Source: an uncultured Clostridia bacterium (GTDB lineage Bacteria > Bacillota > Clostridia > Oscillospirales > Acutalibacteraceae). Taken from it: DNA of 63,353 bases. The stretch lies in the NCBI GenBank assembly GCA_937896885.1, contig CALBNX010000023.1, forward strand, positions 1 through 63,353, read 5' to 3'. Numbering within the stretch: the stretch's first letter is position 1; the number at the start of each line of letters is the position of its first letter. Position numbers and translations under genes: made by a program. The notes below the pieces were generated by a model. It was not told the origin of the DNA. It saw only the letters and a program-made list of their open reading frames with translations, and searched no databases. Positions 43,621-53,052 of this stretch are shown one piece after another.

Positions 43621-44439
43621 ATGAGTACAAAAATTGGTTTTAATTTTAGTGAGAATACATCAGAAAATGAAACAGTAATAATAGAAAATCCAAAAGAAGA
43701 AAATGCACCACGCAAGTGCCTTGCTGAAATCAGATTCCCTGGGGTGTATAAACCATACACTTATTACAACGAACTTTTCGATTTGAAAGTTGGCGACAGA
43801 GTTTTTGTTGATGGTAAGTTAGAAGGTACAACGGGCGTTGTAGTAAATATTTCATATAACTTCAAAATCAAGTTGTCTGATTATAAAAGAGTAGTTGGTA
43901 GGGTAGATACAAATGTGAAAGGCGAGTTTCACTTTGCTGAAAGTCATTTCGTTACATTCAATCCTGTTGCATTACCTTATAGCAAGGCAGAAACTTGGTT
44001 CAGATATTTAGGTATTAACGACGATGGTTATGTAAGCAATACTGATGGTACAACATTCTCACTTGAAACACTTGAAGGTCTTGTGTTTAATCAAACTGAC
44101 CTTGAAAAAGGCGGAGAAATCTATATGGAGAATGGCGTTGAGTATATCGAACTCAACGGTGAAAAAGGTAAAGCAATCGTTGTTAGTTCCAAGCCGTATT
44201 TGGTAGAGTTTACATACAAAAAAGGTCAAATCAGCGAACTTTATTGCGAATGCTACCATGTAACCGCATGTAAGCACTGTTTCGCAACTTTAATGCAACT
44301 TCGTGATACTGTAAAGTTCATTGAAGAAAACTATAATGAACAGTATGAAAAAACAAATTACTTTGCGAGTGTATTAAAAAACCAATTATTCACCTTTGCA
44401 GTAGATAGCAAATCAATAGGTAGTATCAGCCTGAAATAA
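43621..44439 (+). CDS. SWIM zinc-finger protein
   Basis: 272 residues, AAGGAGAG before the ATG. A C-terminal CECYHVTACKHCFATLMQL is a CxCxnCxHC SWIM zinc motif, used for DNA or protein binding. About residues 55-90 look like a small beta-barrel (KVGDRVFVDGKLEGTTGVVV) of the KOW/SH3 kind. No enzyme domain. A terminator follows. Confidence 0.75.
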   Translation: MSTKIGFNFSENTSENETVIIENPKEENAPRKCLAEIRFPGVYKPYTYYNELFDLKVGDRVFVDGKLEGTTGVVVNISYNFKIKLSDYKRVVGRVDTNVKGEFHFAESHFVTFNPVALPYSKAETWFRYLGINDDGYVSNTDGTTFSLETLEGLVFNQTDLEKGGEIYMENGVEYIELNGEKGKAIVVSSKPYLVEFTYKKGQISELYCECYHVTACKHCFATLMQLRDTVKFIEENYNEQYEKTNYFASVLKNQLFTFAVDSKSIGSISLK

Positions 44440-44478
44440 AGACATATCACAAAAATCTTTCACAATGAACAATGATAA

Positions 44479-44512
44479 AAGCCTTGGTTACAGAACCAAG
44501 GCTTAACTTTTA
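44479..44512 (+). terminator. Intrinsic terminator after SWIM gene
   Basis: AAGCCTTGGTT / AACCAAGGCTT stem with TAACTTTT tail. Confidence 0.8.
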
Positions 44513-44556
44513 CTTTAGCAAAGTTTTTTATGAAAATCACATAAATGAGTAGAATC

Positions 44557-44585
44557 TTGTCACAAAACTACAATATAATACGATT
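44557..44585 (+). promoter_or_regulatory. TGTCACAAA-N13-ACGAT promoter-like element, site 3
   Basis: TTGTCACAAA, 13 bases, ACGATTA; 91 bases before the helicase-nuclease start. Confidence 0.6.
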
Positions 44586-44675
44586 AAAATAAAATAGGAT
44601 AATTATATTTTTTGTAAATAGTTAATGGTAAATTGTTTTAATAAAAACTTATATTAATATTTGGAGGGGCTTACT

Positions 44676-47426
44676 TTGAATACAATGACGAATATGGTCA
44701 TAGATAAATTAAAACACGAAATTATAACTTCACAAATAGACTTTTGTCAATATGACGCAACAAGGAATAGATACAATATTAGATTTATAAACAATAAACA
44801 GGAATTCCCTTATAGTACTGAAAGAATTTCTTGGTTAAAAAATCCTAAAAGTTTAAACCCAGCTTTATATCATATTTCACGCTCGGATAATGATTTTAAT
44901 CATATAGCAACAATTTGTGTTTTTGAAGATTGTGATGGTAGGTATTGGCATATTTGTTTTGAAAATGGTACCGAAAGAGATTATTTCGAGTATGAGCTTG
45001 AAATTGTGAAATCTTGTTTAGATGATGTTACTTCAAAAAATGTATTTGAATATTTAAGTCAATCAGCTACAATTTCAAACTTAAAGGGTGATGATGGTAC
45101 AAAATTGTTGCCGGAACAATATAAAAAAATTTCAACTTATGTTGGAGAAAATACTGTTTTAGCAGCATACTTGAATCCAGCAAACTATAAGGTTTCTTGT
45201 TCTTGCGAAGCTACACCAATTTTTCCTTTTGGATGTAATGCGAGTCAATATAAAGCAGTTAAGGCAGCTCTTGAAAATCAAATTAGTATTATTCAAGGCC
45301 CTCCTGGAACAGGTAAAACGCAAACAATTTTAAATATAATTGCCAATTTACTTATATCTGGAAAGACTGTACAAGTTGTATCTAACAATAATTCTGCGAC
45401 AAAAAATGTATTAGAAAAGCTTTCTTTGGAAAAGTACGGAATGGATTTTCTCGTAGCTTCATTAGGTTGTTCAGATAATAAAAAAGATTTTATTAAAAAC
45501 CAAACTGGGTGTTATCCCGATTTGTCAAGTTGGAAAAACGAGGTTCCTGAAGAACGTGTTTTTATGAAAGAATTAAAACTACATTCGGAACAACTTAACA
45601 ATATATATCTAAAACAAGAGGAGCTTGCCCTAGCTAAGCAAGAGCTTGGTGAATTACTTATTGAAGAAAAATACTTTGAGCAATATAGTGAAGAAATAAA
45701 TGAAAAACTTACGCAGTATAAAATACGTAGAAAACTAAAATCAGAACAGTTATTACAGCTGTGGCAAGAGTGCCAGTATATTTCAGATATCGGAAAAAAG
45801 CTTACAATTTTATTCAAATTAAAAAGTTGCGTTATATATGGAATAGCTGATTGGGATTTCTATAAAGAAGATATTACTTTAATTGTTAATGCTTTGCAAA
45901 GATTATTTTATCAAACAAGAATAGAGGAACTTCAGTATAAAATACAAACAATAAAAAAAGAACTTGATGCTCAGGATGCGCAAAAACTTTCTAGCGATTT
46001 TACTGAAAATTCAATGAAGTATCTCAAAAATGTGTTATACGATAGATATGGTGGTGCAGATAAAAGAAAAATATTTGTTGAAGATGATTTGTGGAAAAAT
46101 AAAGAAGAGGTTCAAAAAGAATACCCAATAGTTCTTAGTACAACATTTTCTTCCCGAAGTAGCCTTTGTAAGGATGCGATTTATGATTATATAATAATGG
46201 ATGAAGCGTCCCAGGTTGACGTAGCTACAGGAGCTTTGGCAATTTCTTCGGCGAAAAATGCAGTCATTGTTGGTGATACAAAGCAACTTGCTAATGTGGT
46301 TACAGAGAAAGATGCAAAAAAAGCAGATGTAATTTTTGATTCTTTTAATATAAACGAAAGTTATCGATATTCGCAAAAAAGTTTCTTGCAGTCTGTTTGT
46401 GAGTTGTTACCAATGGTGCCGCAAACATTGTTAAGAGAACACTATAGATGTCATCCCAAAATCATTAATTTTTGTAACCATAAGTTTTATAACGGCGAGC
46501 TTGTGATTATGTCTACAGATGATTCAGAAAAAGATGTTTTATCTGTAGTAAAGACAGTAGTAGGAAACCATAAACGCGGTCGTAAGAATCAAAGACAAAT
46601 TGACTCAATAAAAGAAGAAATTTTGCCTTCATTTTTATTTGAAGAAAAAGATATAGGCATAATAGCTCCTTACAATGACCAAGTTAATGCATTAAGGAAG
46701 GAACTCTCTGGAAGTGAGGTGGAAATTGATACTGTACATAAGTTTCAAGGCAGAGAAAAAGATGCGATTATTTTAACAACAGTAGATAACAAAATTTCAG
46801 AGTTTGCAGATAAACCAGACCTCTTGAATGTTGCGATTTCTCGAGCCAAGAAGAACTTTTGTCTTGTTGTTTCAGGTAATGAACAGCCACAGGATAGTAA
46901 TATTTTTGATTTGATGTCTTACATTGAATATAACAACTTTTGTATAACAGAAAGCAAACTATATTCGGTTTTTGATTATTTATACAAACAATATACTGAA
47001 AGTCGCCTAGTGTTTTTAGAAAAACACAAAAAAATTTCAATCTATGATTCGGAAAATCTTATGTATGGTCTTATAAAGGAAATATTAGAAGAAATAGAAT
47101 TAACAACTCTTGATGTTATATGTCATCTACCTCTTAGAATGTTAATTAAGGATAAAAGGTTACTTAATGAAGAAGAGTGTCGCTACGCTATGCATAGTGC
47201 AACACATCTTGATTTTCTTATTTATAATCGTGTAACTAAAAAGCCAGTATTAGCAATAGAAGTTGATGGTGTAGGATATCACAAAGATGGAACACGACAG
47301 GCTGAACGCGATAAAATGAAAAATCATATTTTAGATTTATATAAAGTACCATATTTACGTTTTTCCACAGATGGAAGTAGAGAAAAAGAAAGAATAGTTA
47401 AAAAATTAAAAGAATTAAATAGTTAG
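44676..47426 (+). CDS. SF1 helicase with C-terminal PD-(D/E)XK nuclease
   Basis: 916 residues from TTG 44676; TTGGAGGGG (44661) is its RBS and so cannot be coding. The helicase (AAA_11/AAA_12, UPF1-like) has Walker A GPPGTGKT near 208-215, Walker B YIIMDEASQVD, LLREHYRCHPKI, VEIDTVHKFQGREKDAI and LNVAISRAKKNF. A coiled-coil insertion lies at about 290-360. The last 110 residues, HLDFLIYNRVTKKPVLAIEVDG, carry the Asp and ExD of a DUF2726-type nuclease. It is the first of three overlapping or closely spaced genes and probably cuts or remodels invading nucleic acid. Confidence 0.85.
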   Translation: MNTMTNMVIDKLKHEIITSQIDFCQYDATRNRYNIRFINNKQEFPYSTERISWLKNPKSLNPALYHISRSDNDFNHIATICVFEDCDGRYWHICFENGTERDYFEYELEIVKSCLDDVTSKNVFEYLSQSATISNLKGDDGTKLLPEQYKKISTYVGENTVLAAYLNPANYKVSCSCEATPIFPFGCNASQYKAVKAALENQISIIQGPPGTGKTQTILNIIANLLISGKTVQVVSNNNSATKNVLEKLSLEKYGMDFLVASLGCSDNKKDFIKNQTGCYPDLSSWKNEVPEERVFMKELKLHSEQLNNIYLKQEELALAKQELGELLIEEKYFEQYSEEINEKLTQYKIRRKLKSEQLLQLWQECQYISDIGKKLTILFKLKSCVIYGIADWDFYKEDITLIVNALQRLFYQTRIEELQYKIQTIKKELDAQDAQKLSSDFTENSMKYLKNVLYDRYGGADKRKIFVEDDLWKNKEEVQKEYPIVLSTTFSSRSSLCKDAIYDYIIMDEASQVDVATGALAISSAKNAVIVGDTKQLANVVTEKDAKKADVIFDSFNINESYRYSQKSFLQSVCELLPMVPQTLLREHYRCHPKIINFCNHKFYNGELVIMSTDDSEKDVLSVVKTVVGNHKRGRKNQRQIDSIKEEILPSFLFEEKDIGIIAPYNDQVNALRKELSGSEVEIDTVHKFQGREKDAIILTTVDNKISEFADKPDLLNVAISRAKKNFCLVVSGNEQPQDSNIFDLMSYIEYNNFCITESKLYSVFDYLYKQYTESRLVFLEKHKKISIYDSENLMYGLIKEILEEIELTTLDVICHLPLRMLIKDKRLLNEEECRYAMHSATHLDFLIYNRVTKKPVLAIEVDGVGYHKDGTRQAERDKMKNHILDLYKVPYLRFSTDGSREKERIVKKLKELNS

Positions 47427-47447
47427 ATGTAGAAAAGAGGTTTGAAA

Positions 47448-49571
47448 ATGAAAATTGATTTACACTGTCATACAAAAAGTATTAAAAATGGCGATGGCGC
47501 AGGTAGAAACGTAACCGTTGATGTGTTTAAAGAAAAAATAAGTAATGCGGATGTTAAAATAGTGGCAATAACAAATCACAATAGTTTTGACATAGAGCAA
47601 TACAACGAGTTTAAAGAAGCGGTGCGTGATTTTTGTCAAGTTTGGCCAGGCATAGAAATTGATGTTAATGGATTAAATAATAAAAAATATCATTTAATTG
47701 TCGTTGCTAATCCTAATAATGTTGAAGATTTCAGCATGCAAATCAAAGCGTTATATGATGGCAAAGATATAGAAACTTGTCTTTTAGAAGTGGAAAGTAT
47801 TTATGAGAAATTGAATGATTGTGATGTTATTTATATTCCTCATTTACATAAAAAGAATGGTATTCCGGAAGAAGACCAAACACATTTAATGGAATTGGTT
47901 GGAAATCCATCAAGGATTTTTGGGGAACCATCTAACAATAGGTCGTTAGGAGTTTTCGCAAACCATAATTATAATGTTATAATTGGCAGTGATGTGAAAG
48001 ATTGGAATGAATATGAAAAATTGACTTTTGCTGAATTGAAACTGCCTGTTGAAAGTTTTTCACAGTTTTGTTTGTTATCTGAAAGAGATTCAGTAGTTGT
48101 TGAAACTTTGTTAAACAAGAAAAAATCATATTTCTTGACTGCAAAACCATACAAAACAGTATCTTTGGAATTAAAATTATATAACGATATCAATATCATT
48201 TTCGGTCAGAAGGGAACAGGAAAAAGTGAAATAATAAAATCATTGTATGAAAATTTAATTGCTCAAGGAATATCTTGTCGTAGATATTTAGGTGCCGAAA
48301 GAGATGATGAATTTAAAAAAGTGTTAAGAACAAATGATATGGAAAGAGATTTAGCAATTATTGATGTAGAAGATTGCAAGTCGGATTTTCAGTATCTGCG
48401 TGATTGGGAAGATGAAACTCCAACATCGTTTGTAAAATATTTAGAGTGGTATGAAAGAAAAGACCATAACAAATATAAAAGAAGCATGAAAATAACTGAA
48501 GCGACATTTATTCCAGACAAGAATCCTGAAAACTATAAGCAATACTTGGATGACAAGAACAATATAAAAAAGTTATTGAATTGTTTAAATAAAATTGCAT
48601 TCTCTCTTTATTTGCAGGAAGAGGAAGAGTGTGAACTTAAGAGAATACTGGCAAAATTAACAAATAAAAATTTACAGTTTTTATCAACCGATATAATAGA
48701 TATCTATGCTGTAAAACTGGCAAATTATACAATTGATAAAATAAAAGAAATTGCAGATAGAAATTCGGATTGTCCGTCTAAACCATCAAGTACAGGATTT
48801 TTTGATTATGCAATGAATAGGATTAAGTTGCAAATATCAGTAAATAAATTGTTTTCAAATATTGAAAATAAGGAGTGCAGTGAAAAAAGTTTCTTAGGTG
48901 AAATAGAAGAAAAAGGCAAGGTTTATGTTAGAAAAAGATATCGTATGCTAATGGAAACATCAACAAGACATGAATTTAATGTGGGTATTACTAATTTGAG
49001 AAAAATCATTTCGTTGTTAAAGGAAATTCGTGAGAAACTTTCTCACGAAGCATTAGCGACAACAGTTGATGAATTTAATGAACTTTGTAAAGAACAAAAT
49101 ATTGATTCCTTAAAACCTTTTTTAGGACTGTCCAAACAAATAGTTACTGAAGATGACGAAGAATACTCCCCATCAAATGGTGAAAAAGGGATTTTGTTAT
49201 TACAAGAGTTGTTAAGAGCTGATGTTGATGCTTATTTTTTAGATGAACCTGAATTAGGTATGGGGAATTCGTATATTGATTCCATTATCCGACCACAACT
49301 TTCCAAGTTGGCACAACGCAATAAAACAGTTGTAATAGCAACACACAATGCAAACATTGCGGTTAGAACATTACCATATATGTCTGTTTTTAGAGCACAT
49401 AAAAATGGTAATTATTATACTTACATAGGGAATCCATTTAATGATAAGTTAGTAAATGTTGAAGATGAAACCGATGTAAGGAGTTGGACTTCGGAAAGTT
49501 TACACACTTTAGAGGGTGGCAAAGAAGCGTTTTATGAAAGGAAGAGTATTTATGAATCAAATAATGATTAA
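47448..49571 (+). CDS. PHP phosphoesterase fused to SMC-like ATPase
   Basis: 707 residues from ATG 47448 (GAGG upstream; TTG 47442 is possible). Residues 1-200 are a PHP domain: MKIDLHCHT, ITNHNSF, PGIEIDV, IPHLHKK and IGSDVKDW carry the expected metal-binding His/Asp/Glu residues. An ATPase follows: FGQKGTGKSE Walker A at about 255, coiled-coil middle, YSPSNGEKGILLL signature, YFLDEPELGMG Walker B and VVIATHNANIAV. PHP domains hydrolyse phosphoesters or nucleotides. The fusion next to a helicase-nuclease suggests a nucleic-acid-sensing defence complex. The following gene starts inside its 3' end. Confidence 0.83.
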   Translation: MKIDLHCHTKSIKNGDGAGRNVTVDVFKEKISNADVKIVAITNHNSFDIEQYNEFKEAVRDFCQVWPGIEIDVNGLNNKKYHLIVVANPNNVEDFSMQIKALYDGKDIETCLLEVESIYEKLNDCDVIYIPHLHKKNGIPEEDQTHLMELVGNPSRIFGEPSNNRSLGVFANHNYNVIIGSDVKDWNEYEKLTFAELKLPVESFSQFCLLSERDSVVVETLLNKKKSYFLTAKPYKTVSLELKLYNDINIIFGQKGTGKSEIIKSLYENLIAQGISCRRYLGAERDDEFKKVLRTNDMERDLAIIDVEDCKSDFQYLRDWEDETPTSFVKYLEWYERKDHNKYKRSMKITEATFIPDKNPENYKQYLDDKNNIKKLLNCLNKIAFSLYLQEEEECELKRILAKLTNKNLQFLSTDIIDIYAVKLANYTIDKIKEIADRNSDCPSKPSSTGFFDYAMNRIKLQISVNKLFSNIENKECSEKSFLGEIEEKGKVYVRKRYRMLMETSTRHEFNVGITNLRKIISLLKEIREKLSHEALATTVDEFNELCKEQNIDSLKPFLGLSKQIVTEDDEEYSPSNGEKGILLLQELLRADVDAYFLDEPELGMGNSYIDSIIRPQLSKLAQRNKTVVIATHNANIAVRTLPYMSVFRAHKNGNYYTYIGNPFNDKLVNVEDETDVRSWTSESLHTLEGGKEAFYERKSIYESNND

Positions 49572-49860
49572 GGTTATGCTAACAGTTTTAGGTGAAGAGG
49601 ATGTTTTAATATTTTATTTGGATGATGAACATCCAGAAGAATATGTTATCAAATTAAACAGTGCAACAAACCAAGCCGATATAAAAAAAGTGTTTTCAAA
49701 AATTTTACAACTAGTTCTCGAAAATGATATCGCTTTAGATTATTCGGTTGCAGAAGGATATACTAAAGGACTTTACAAAGAGGTTTGTAAAGAGTATATT
49801 GAAGATTTACAAAACGAAATAAATAATGCAAGGGAACAAATTATAACAGAATTAAAGTAA
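49552..49860 (+). CDS. Small third protein of the helicase/PHP operon
   Basis: 102 residues from ATG 49552, preceded by AAAGGAAG; it overlaps the PHP-ATPase gene by 20 bases. A beta-hairpin (EDVLIFYLDDEHPEEYVIKL) leads to two amphipathic helices. Not recognised. The overlap implies co-expression; it could be an adaptor or inhibitor. Confidence 0.6.
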   Translation: MNQIMIKVMLTVLGEEDVLIFYLDDEHPEEYVIKLNSATNQADIKKVFSKILQLVLENDIALDYSVAEGYTKGLYKEVCKEYIEDLQNEINNAREQIITELK

Positions 49861-49871
49861 AATAATTGAAA

Positions 49872-49912
49872 CAGCACTTGTTAATTCTAAAATGACAAGT
49901 GCTAGTTTTTGT
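49872..49912 (+). terminator. Intrinsic terminator
   Basis: CAGCACTTGT / ACAAGTGCTAG stem followed by TTTTTG, ending the helicase/PHP operon. Confidence 0.8.
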
Positions 49913-50075
49913 TTGAAAGATGGATTTACTATTTTGCTTGTGCTTAAAGTATGAATTGTACTGTGAATGATATGACTAATTTAAATCTTGTTTAGAGACT
50001 AATAACTGAGAATTTAATTGGTCAACCGTTATAACTTATAGTCCGAAAAAGTACCCACTATTTATATTCTCTCAA

Positions 50076-50105
50076 TTGACATAATACGACGTTTTGTTGT
50101 AAAAT
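50076..50105 (+). promoter_or_regulatory. Promoter of the GmrSD/type I RM cluster
   Basis: TTGACA at 50076 and TAAAAT at 50100 with an 18-bp spacer, 92 bases before the DUF262 gene. This unit therefore uses a plain housekeeping promoter, unlike its neighbours. Confidence 0.65.
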
Positions 50106-50197
50106 AAAACGGAATAGGTATATGTAGAAATATATGCTACAATAGAAGGGTGTATAGAGACTTTAATCAATAAATTATAATTATTAGGAGTAACAGT

Positions 50198-52021
50198 ATG
50201 TTAGTTGAAAAGTACAATCCGAACTCGCTTAGTGTAAGCGCAATATTAGGCTTAATTGCTTCAGGGGATATTGCTATTCCAGAAATACAAAGACCATTTG
50301 TATGGAAGAAAAAACAGGTGCGTGATTTATTGGATTCTTTATACAAAGGTTATCCAACTGGATATTTAATTATTTGGAAAAATCCAAATGTTAAGTTAAA
50401 AGATGGTAGTATTTCAGCAGGTAAGAAAATACTTATTGATGGTCAACAGCGTGTTACTGCTTTAATGACTGCTATTGCAGGAATTTCTGTGGTGAATAGT
50501 GATTATAAGAAAGAACGCATCAAGATTGCTTTCAATCCATTTGAAGCTTTGTCAGACGACAAAGATGCGGAAATATTTGCTGTACAGGACCAAAGTCACC
50601 TTAAAGGCAAAAAGTGGATTCCTGATGTTGCAGAAATCTTTAAAAATGATTTTTCAGTATTCTCTTTCATCAGAAAATATTGTGAAGATAATCCGGAAAT
50701 GAACCCTGAAACACTAGATAAAATACTTACTAACCTTCGTTCGATTGGTAATAGACTTATAGGCGTAATAGAGTTATCTGAAAACCTTGATATTGATATT
50801 GTTACGGATATTTTTATTCGTATTAACTCAAAGGGCACTGCATTGAGTCAAGGTGACTTTGTTATGTCAAAAATTGCTGCGGATGAAAATTACGGTGGCA
50901 ATATGCTTCGCAAGGCAATTGACTACTTTGCACACCTTTGCGTTGAACCATCATTTTATGATTTTATAAAAGAAAACGACACTGAATTTGCACAATCGGA
51001 ATATATGCAAAAACTTGCATGGCTCAAAGACGATAAGGAATCAGTATTTGACCCAGAATGTGACGATATTCTTCGTATTGCACTTATGCACATGTATCCA
51101 AGAGCAAAACTTGCAGACCTTGTAAGCTTGCTTTCGGGTAGAGATTTTGAAACAAGAGAATTTAAAATTGAAATTACGGAAGAAACATACAAAAAGCTTA
51201 CTCAAGGTGTACTTAATGTAATAAATAAGAATAATTTCAATCAGTTTATGCTTGCTATTAGAGGAGCAGGTTTCATTTCAAGTAAACTTGTTAATTCATA
51301 TATGGCACTTGACTTTGCTTATGCTCTATATTTAAGATTGTCAATCAGCAAAGAAGTGTCAGTAAGCGAAGTTAAGAGAATTGTTCAAAAGTGGTATGTA
51401 TTATCAGTTTTAACAGGAAGATACAGTTCTTCTCCTGAAACAGCTTTCTATAGAGACATTCGTAGAATCAATGAGGTGGGTGTTGTAAAAACTCTTGAAG
51501 ACATTGAAGCTGCACTTCTTTCAGACAATTTTTGGGATGTTAAAGTTGTACAAGATTTGGCATATACATCAACCATTAATCCTACATATCTCGTATATTT
51601 GGCAGCACAAGTCGCAGGAAATGATATGTCTTTGCTTTTAAATAATATTACAGTTAAAGACTTAATTGAAATATCTGGGGATGTTCATCATATTTTCCCA
51701 AAAGAGTATTTGAAATCAAATGGATTCAGCAAAAATCTGTATAACCAAGATGCCAACTATGCTTATCTTGATACACAGGTAAATAAATCAATTGGTAAAA
51801 AGGCTCCTTGTGAGTATTTTGCAGAAGCATTAAAACAATGCGAAACAAAAATAGTTACTTGTGGTTCAATTACAGAGTTAGATGTTCTTAAAGAAAATCT
51901 CAAAGCAAACTGCATTCCATTTGATGTGTGCGAAATGACATATGCCAATTATGAAGATTTTCTTGAAAAACGTCGTGTACTTATGGCAAAGAAAATAAAA
52001 GATTTTTATTATAGTTTGTAA
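50198..52021 (+). CDS. DUF262-HNH (GmrSD-like) protein
   Basis: 607 residues, TTAGGAG before the ATG. The DUF262 N-terminus shows IPEIQRPFVWKKKQVRDLL, GYPTGYLIIW and KKILIDGQQRVTAL with the ParB/Srx-like nucleotide-binding DGQQR. The C-terminus has GDVHHIFPKEYL, an HNH motif. GmrSD-type enzymes restrict modified phage DNA using an NTP. It precedes the type I RM genes without a clear terminator, so it may add type IV-like restriction to the same cluster. Confidence 0.85.
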   Translation: MLVEKYNPNSLSVSAILGLIASGDIAIPEIQRPFVWKKKQVRDLLDSLYKGYPTGYLIIWKNPNVKLKDGSISAGKKILIDGQQRVTALMTAIAGISVVNSDYKKERIKIAFNPFEALSDDKDAEIFAVQDQSHLKGKKWIPDVAEIFKNDFSVFSFIRKYCEDNPEMNPETLDKILTNLRSIGNRLIGVIELSENLDIDIVTDIFIRINSKGTALSQGDFVMSKIAADENYGGNMLRKAIDYFAHLCVEPSFYDFIKENDTEFAQSEYMQKLAWLKDDKESVFDPECDDILRIALMHMYPRAKLADLVSLLSGRDFETREFKIEITEETYKKLTQGVLNVINKNNFNQFMLAIRGAGFISSKLVNSYMALDFAYALYLRLSISKEVSVSEVKRIVQKWYVLSVLTGRYSSSPETAFYRDIRRINEVGVVKTLEDIEAALLSDNFWDVKVVQDLAYTSTINPTYLVYLAAQVAGNDMSLLLNNITVKDLIEISGDVHHIFPKEYLKSNGFSKNLYNQDANYAYLDTQVNKSIGKKAPCEYFAEALKQCETKIVTCGSITELDVLKENLKANCIPFDVCEMTYANYEDFLEKRRVLMAKKIKDFYYSL

Positions 52022-52054
52022 TTTATTACACAAAAAACGAGAGGAGAGTCGCGG

Positions 52055-53026
52055 TTGACAGAACAAGAAAAAGTTATAGAAATTATTGCTAATAAAACAG
52101 AAACTGAATACGCGGATTTCAAGCGCGATTTTTACTCTAGTTTGACAAATTCTGACATTATAAAAGATATTGCTGCTTTTGCAAATTCGCCTATAAACCA
52201 AGATAAATATATAATTTTTGGTGTTGATGATGATTCAAGAGAAGTAGTTGGTATTGACCCTGCAACAATATTTTCAGTTGATGACATAAATAATTATATC
52301 GAACGAAAAATTGAACCTTTTGTTAATGTTTCAATAAGGACTATTGATTATGAAGGTAAAACTATTGCTTACATAAAAATTAGTGAATCAAACAAGAATC
52401 CACCTTATGTGATTAAAGAGGATTGTGGAAAACAAAACAAGACAGAAAAAGGCGATATTTATATGCGCAAGGGAACTTGCAATTTGAAAGCCACTCGTAT
52501 GGATATTGATAATATGTATCGTAACAATGGTGAACTTTCAATTAGTGCTTTTGAAGACTTTGTTTGTATTAAACCAGTTACAATTAGTGGCTCGATTTTT
52601 AATGGCTATACCTGTGGTCATGTTGATATTGAAATAAACAATTCGACTAATTCTCCATTTTTGTTAACTAATGGTGAAGTAGAAATTTTTAATAATTTTC
52701 ACGATGTTCATCAAACAATTTTTTCATTGATTCCTTATGATAGGATTCAAGAAAATCCAGCTGAAATATTACCGAACACTCGAAAAAAATATACCGCATT
52801 ATTTGATTTCGAAAGTAGAGATTGTGTAGATTTTCTTTTTGACGAATATGGGAATATGGATGGTCCAGTTACACTTAAAATTACTTTGCAAGATACCGAT
52901 GGTAATAATTATTATGCTGAACCTATACAAGCAGTTTTACATGCCAAAGGCGATATTCTGCATAAGGTTAAACTCCTTAGAGGCGTTAAAGAAACTCATC
53001 ACAGAAAAAGAACAAGTATTATATAA
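52055..53026 (+). CDS. AlbA_2/Schlafen-like DNA-binding protein
   Basis: 323 residues, TTG start after GAGGAGAG. TEYADFKRDFYSS, IAAFANSP, YIIFGVDDDSREVVGI and KGDIYMRKGT are those of the AlbA_2 (Schlafen-type) domain in residues 1-155. The C-terminal 165 residues form a beta-rich domain without clear family. These proteins bind nucleic acid and are frequent within type I RM loci. It may be regulatory or an accessory nuclease. Confidence 0.8.
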   Translation: MTEQEKVIEIIANKTETEYADFKRDFYSSLTNSDIIKDIAAFANSPINQDKYIIFGVDDDSREVVGIDPATIFSVDDINNYIERKIEPFVNVSIRTIDYEGKTIAYIKISESNKNPPYVIKEDCGKQNKTEKGDIYMRKGTCNLKATRMDIDNMYRNNGELSISAFEDFVCIKPVTISGSIFNGYTCGHVDIEINNSTNSPFLLTNGEVEIFNNFHDVHQTIFSLIPYDRIQENPAEILPNTRKKYTALFDFESRDCVDFLFDEYGNMDGPVTLKITLQDTDGNNYYAEPIQAVLHAKGDILHKVKLLRGVKETHHRKRTSII

Positions 53027-53052
53027 CAGATGTTGAAAAAGGGGTAAATATT

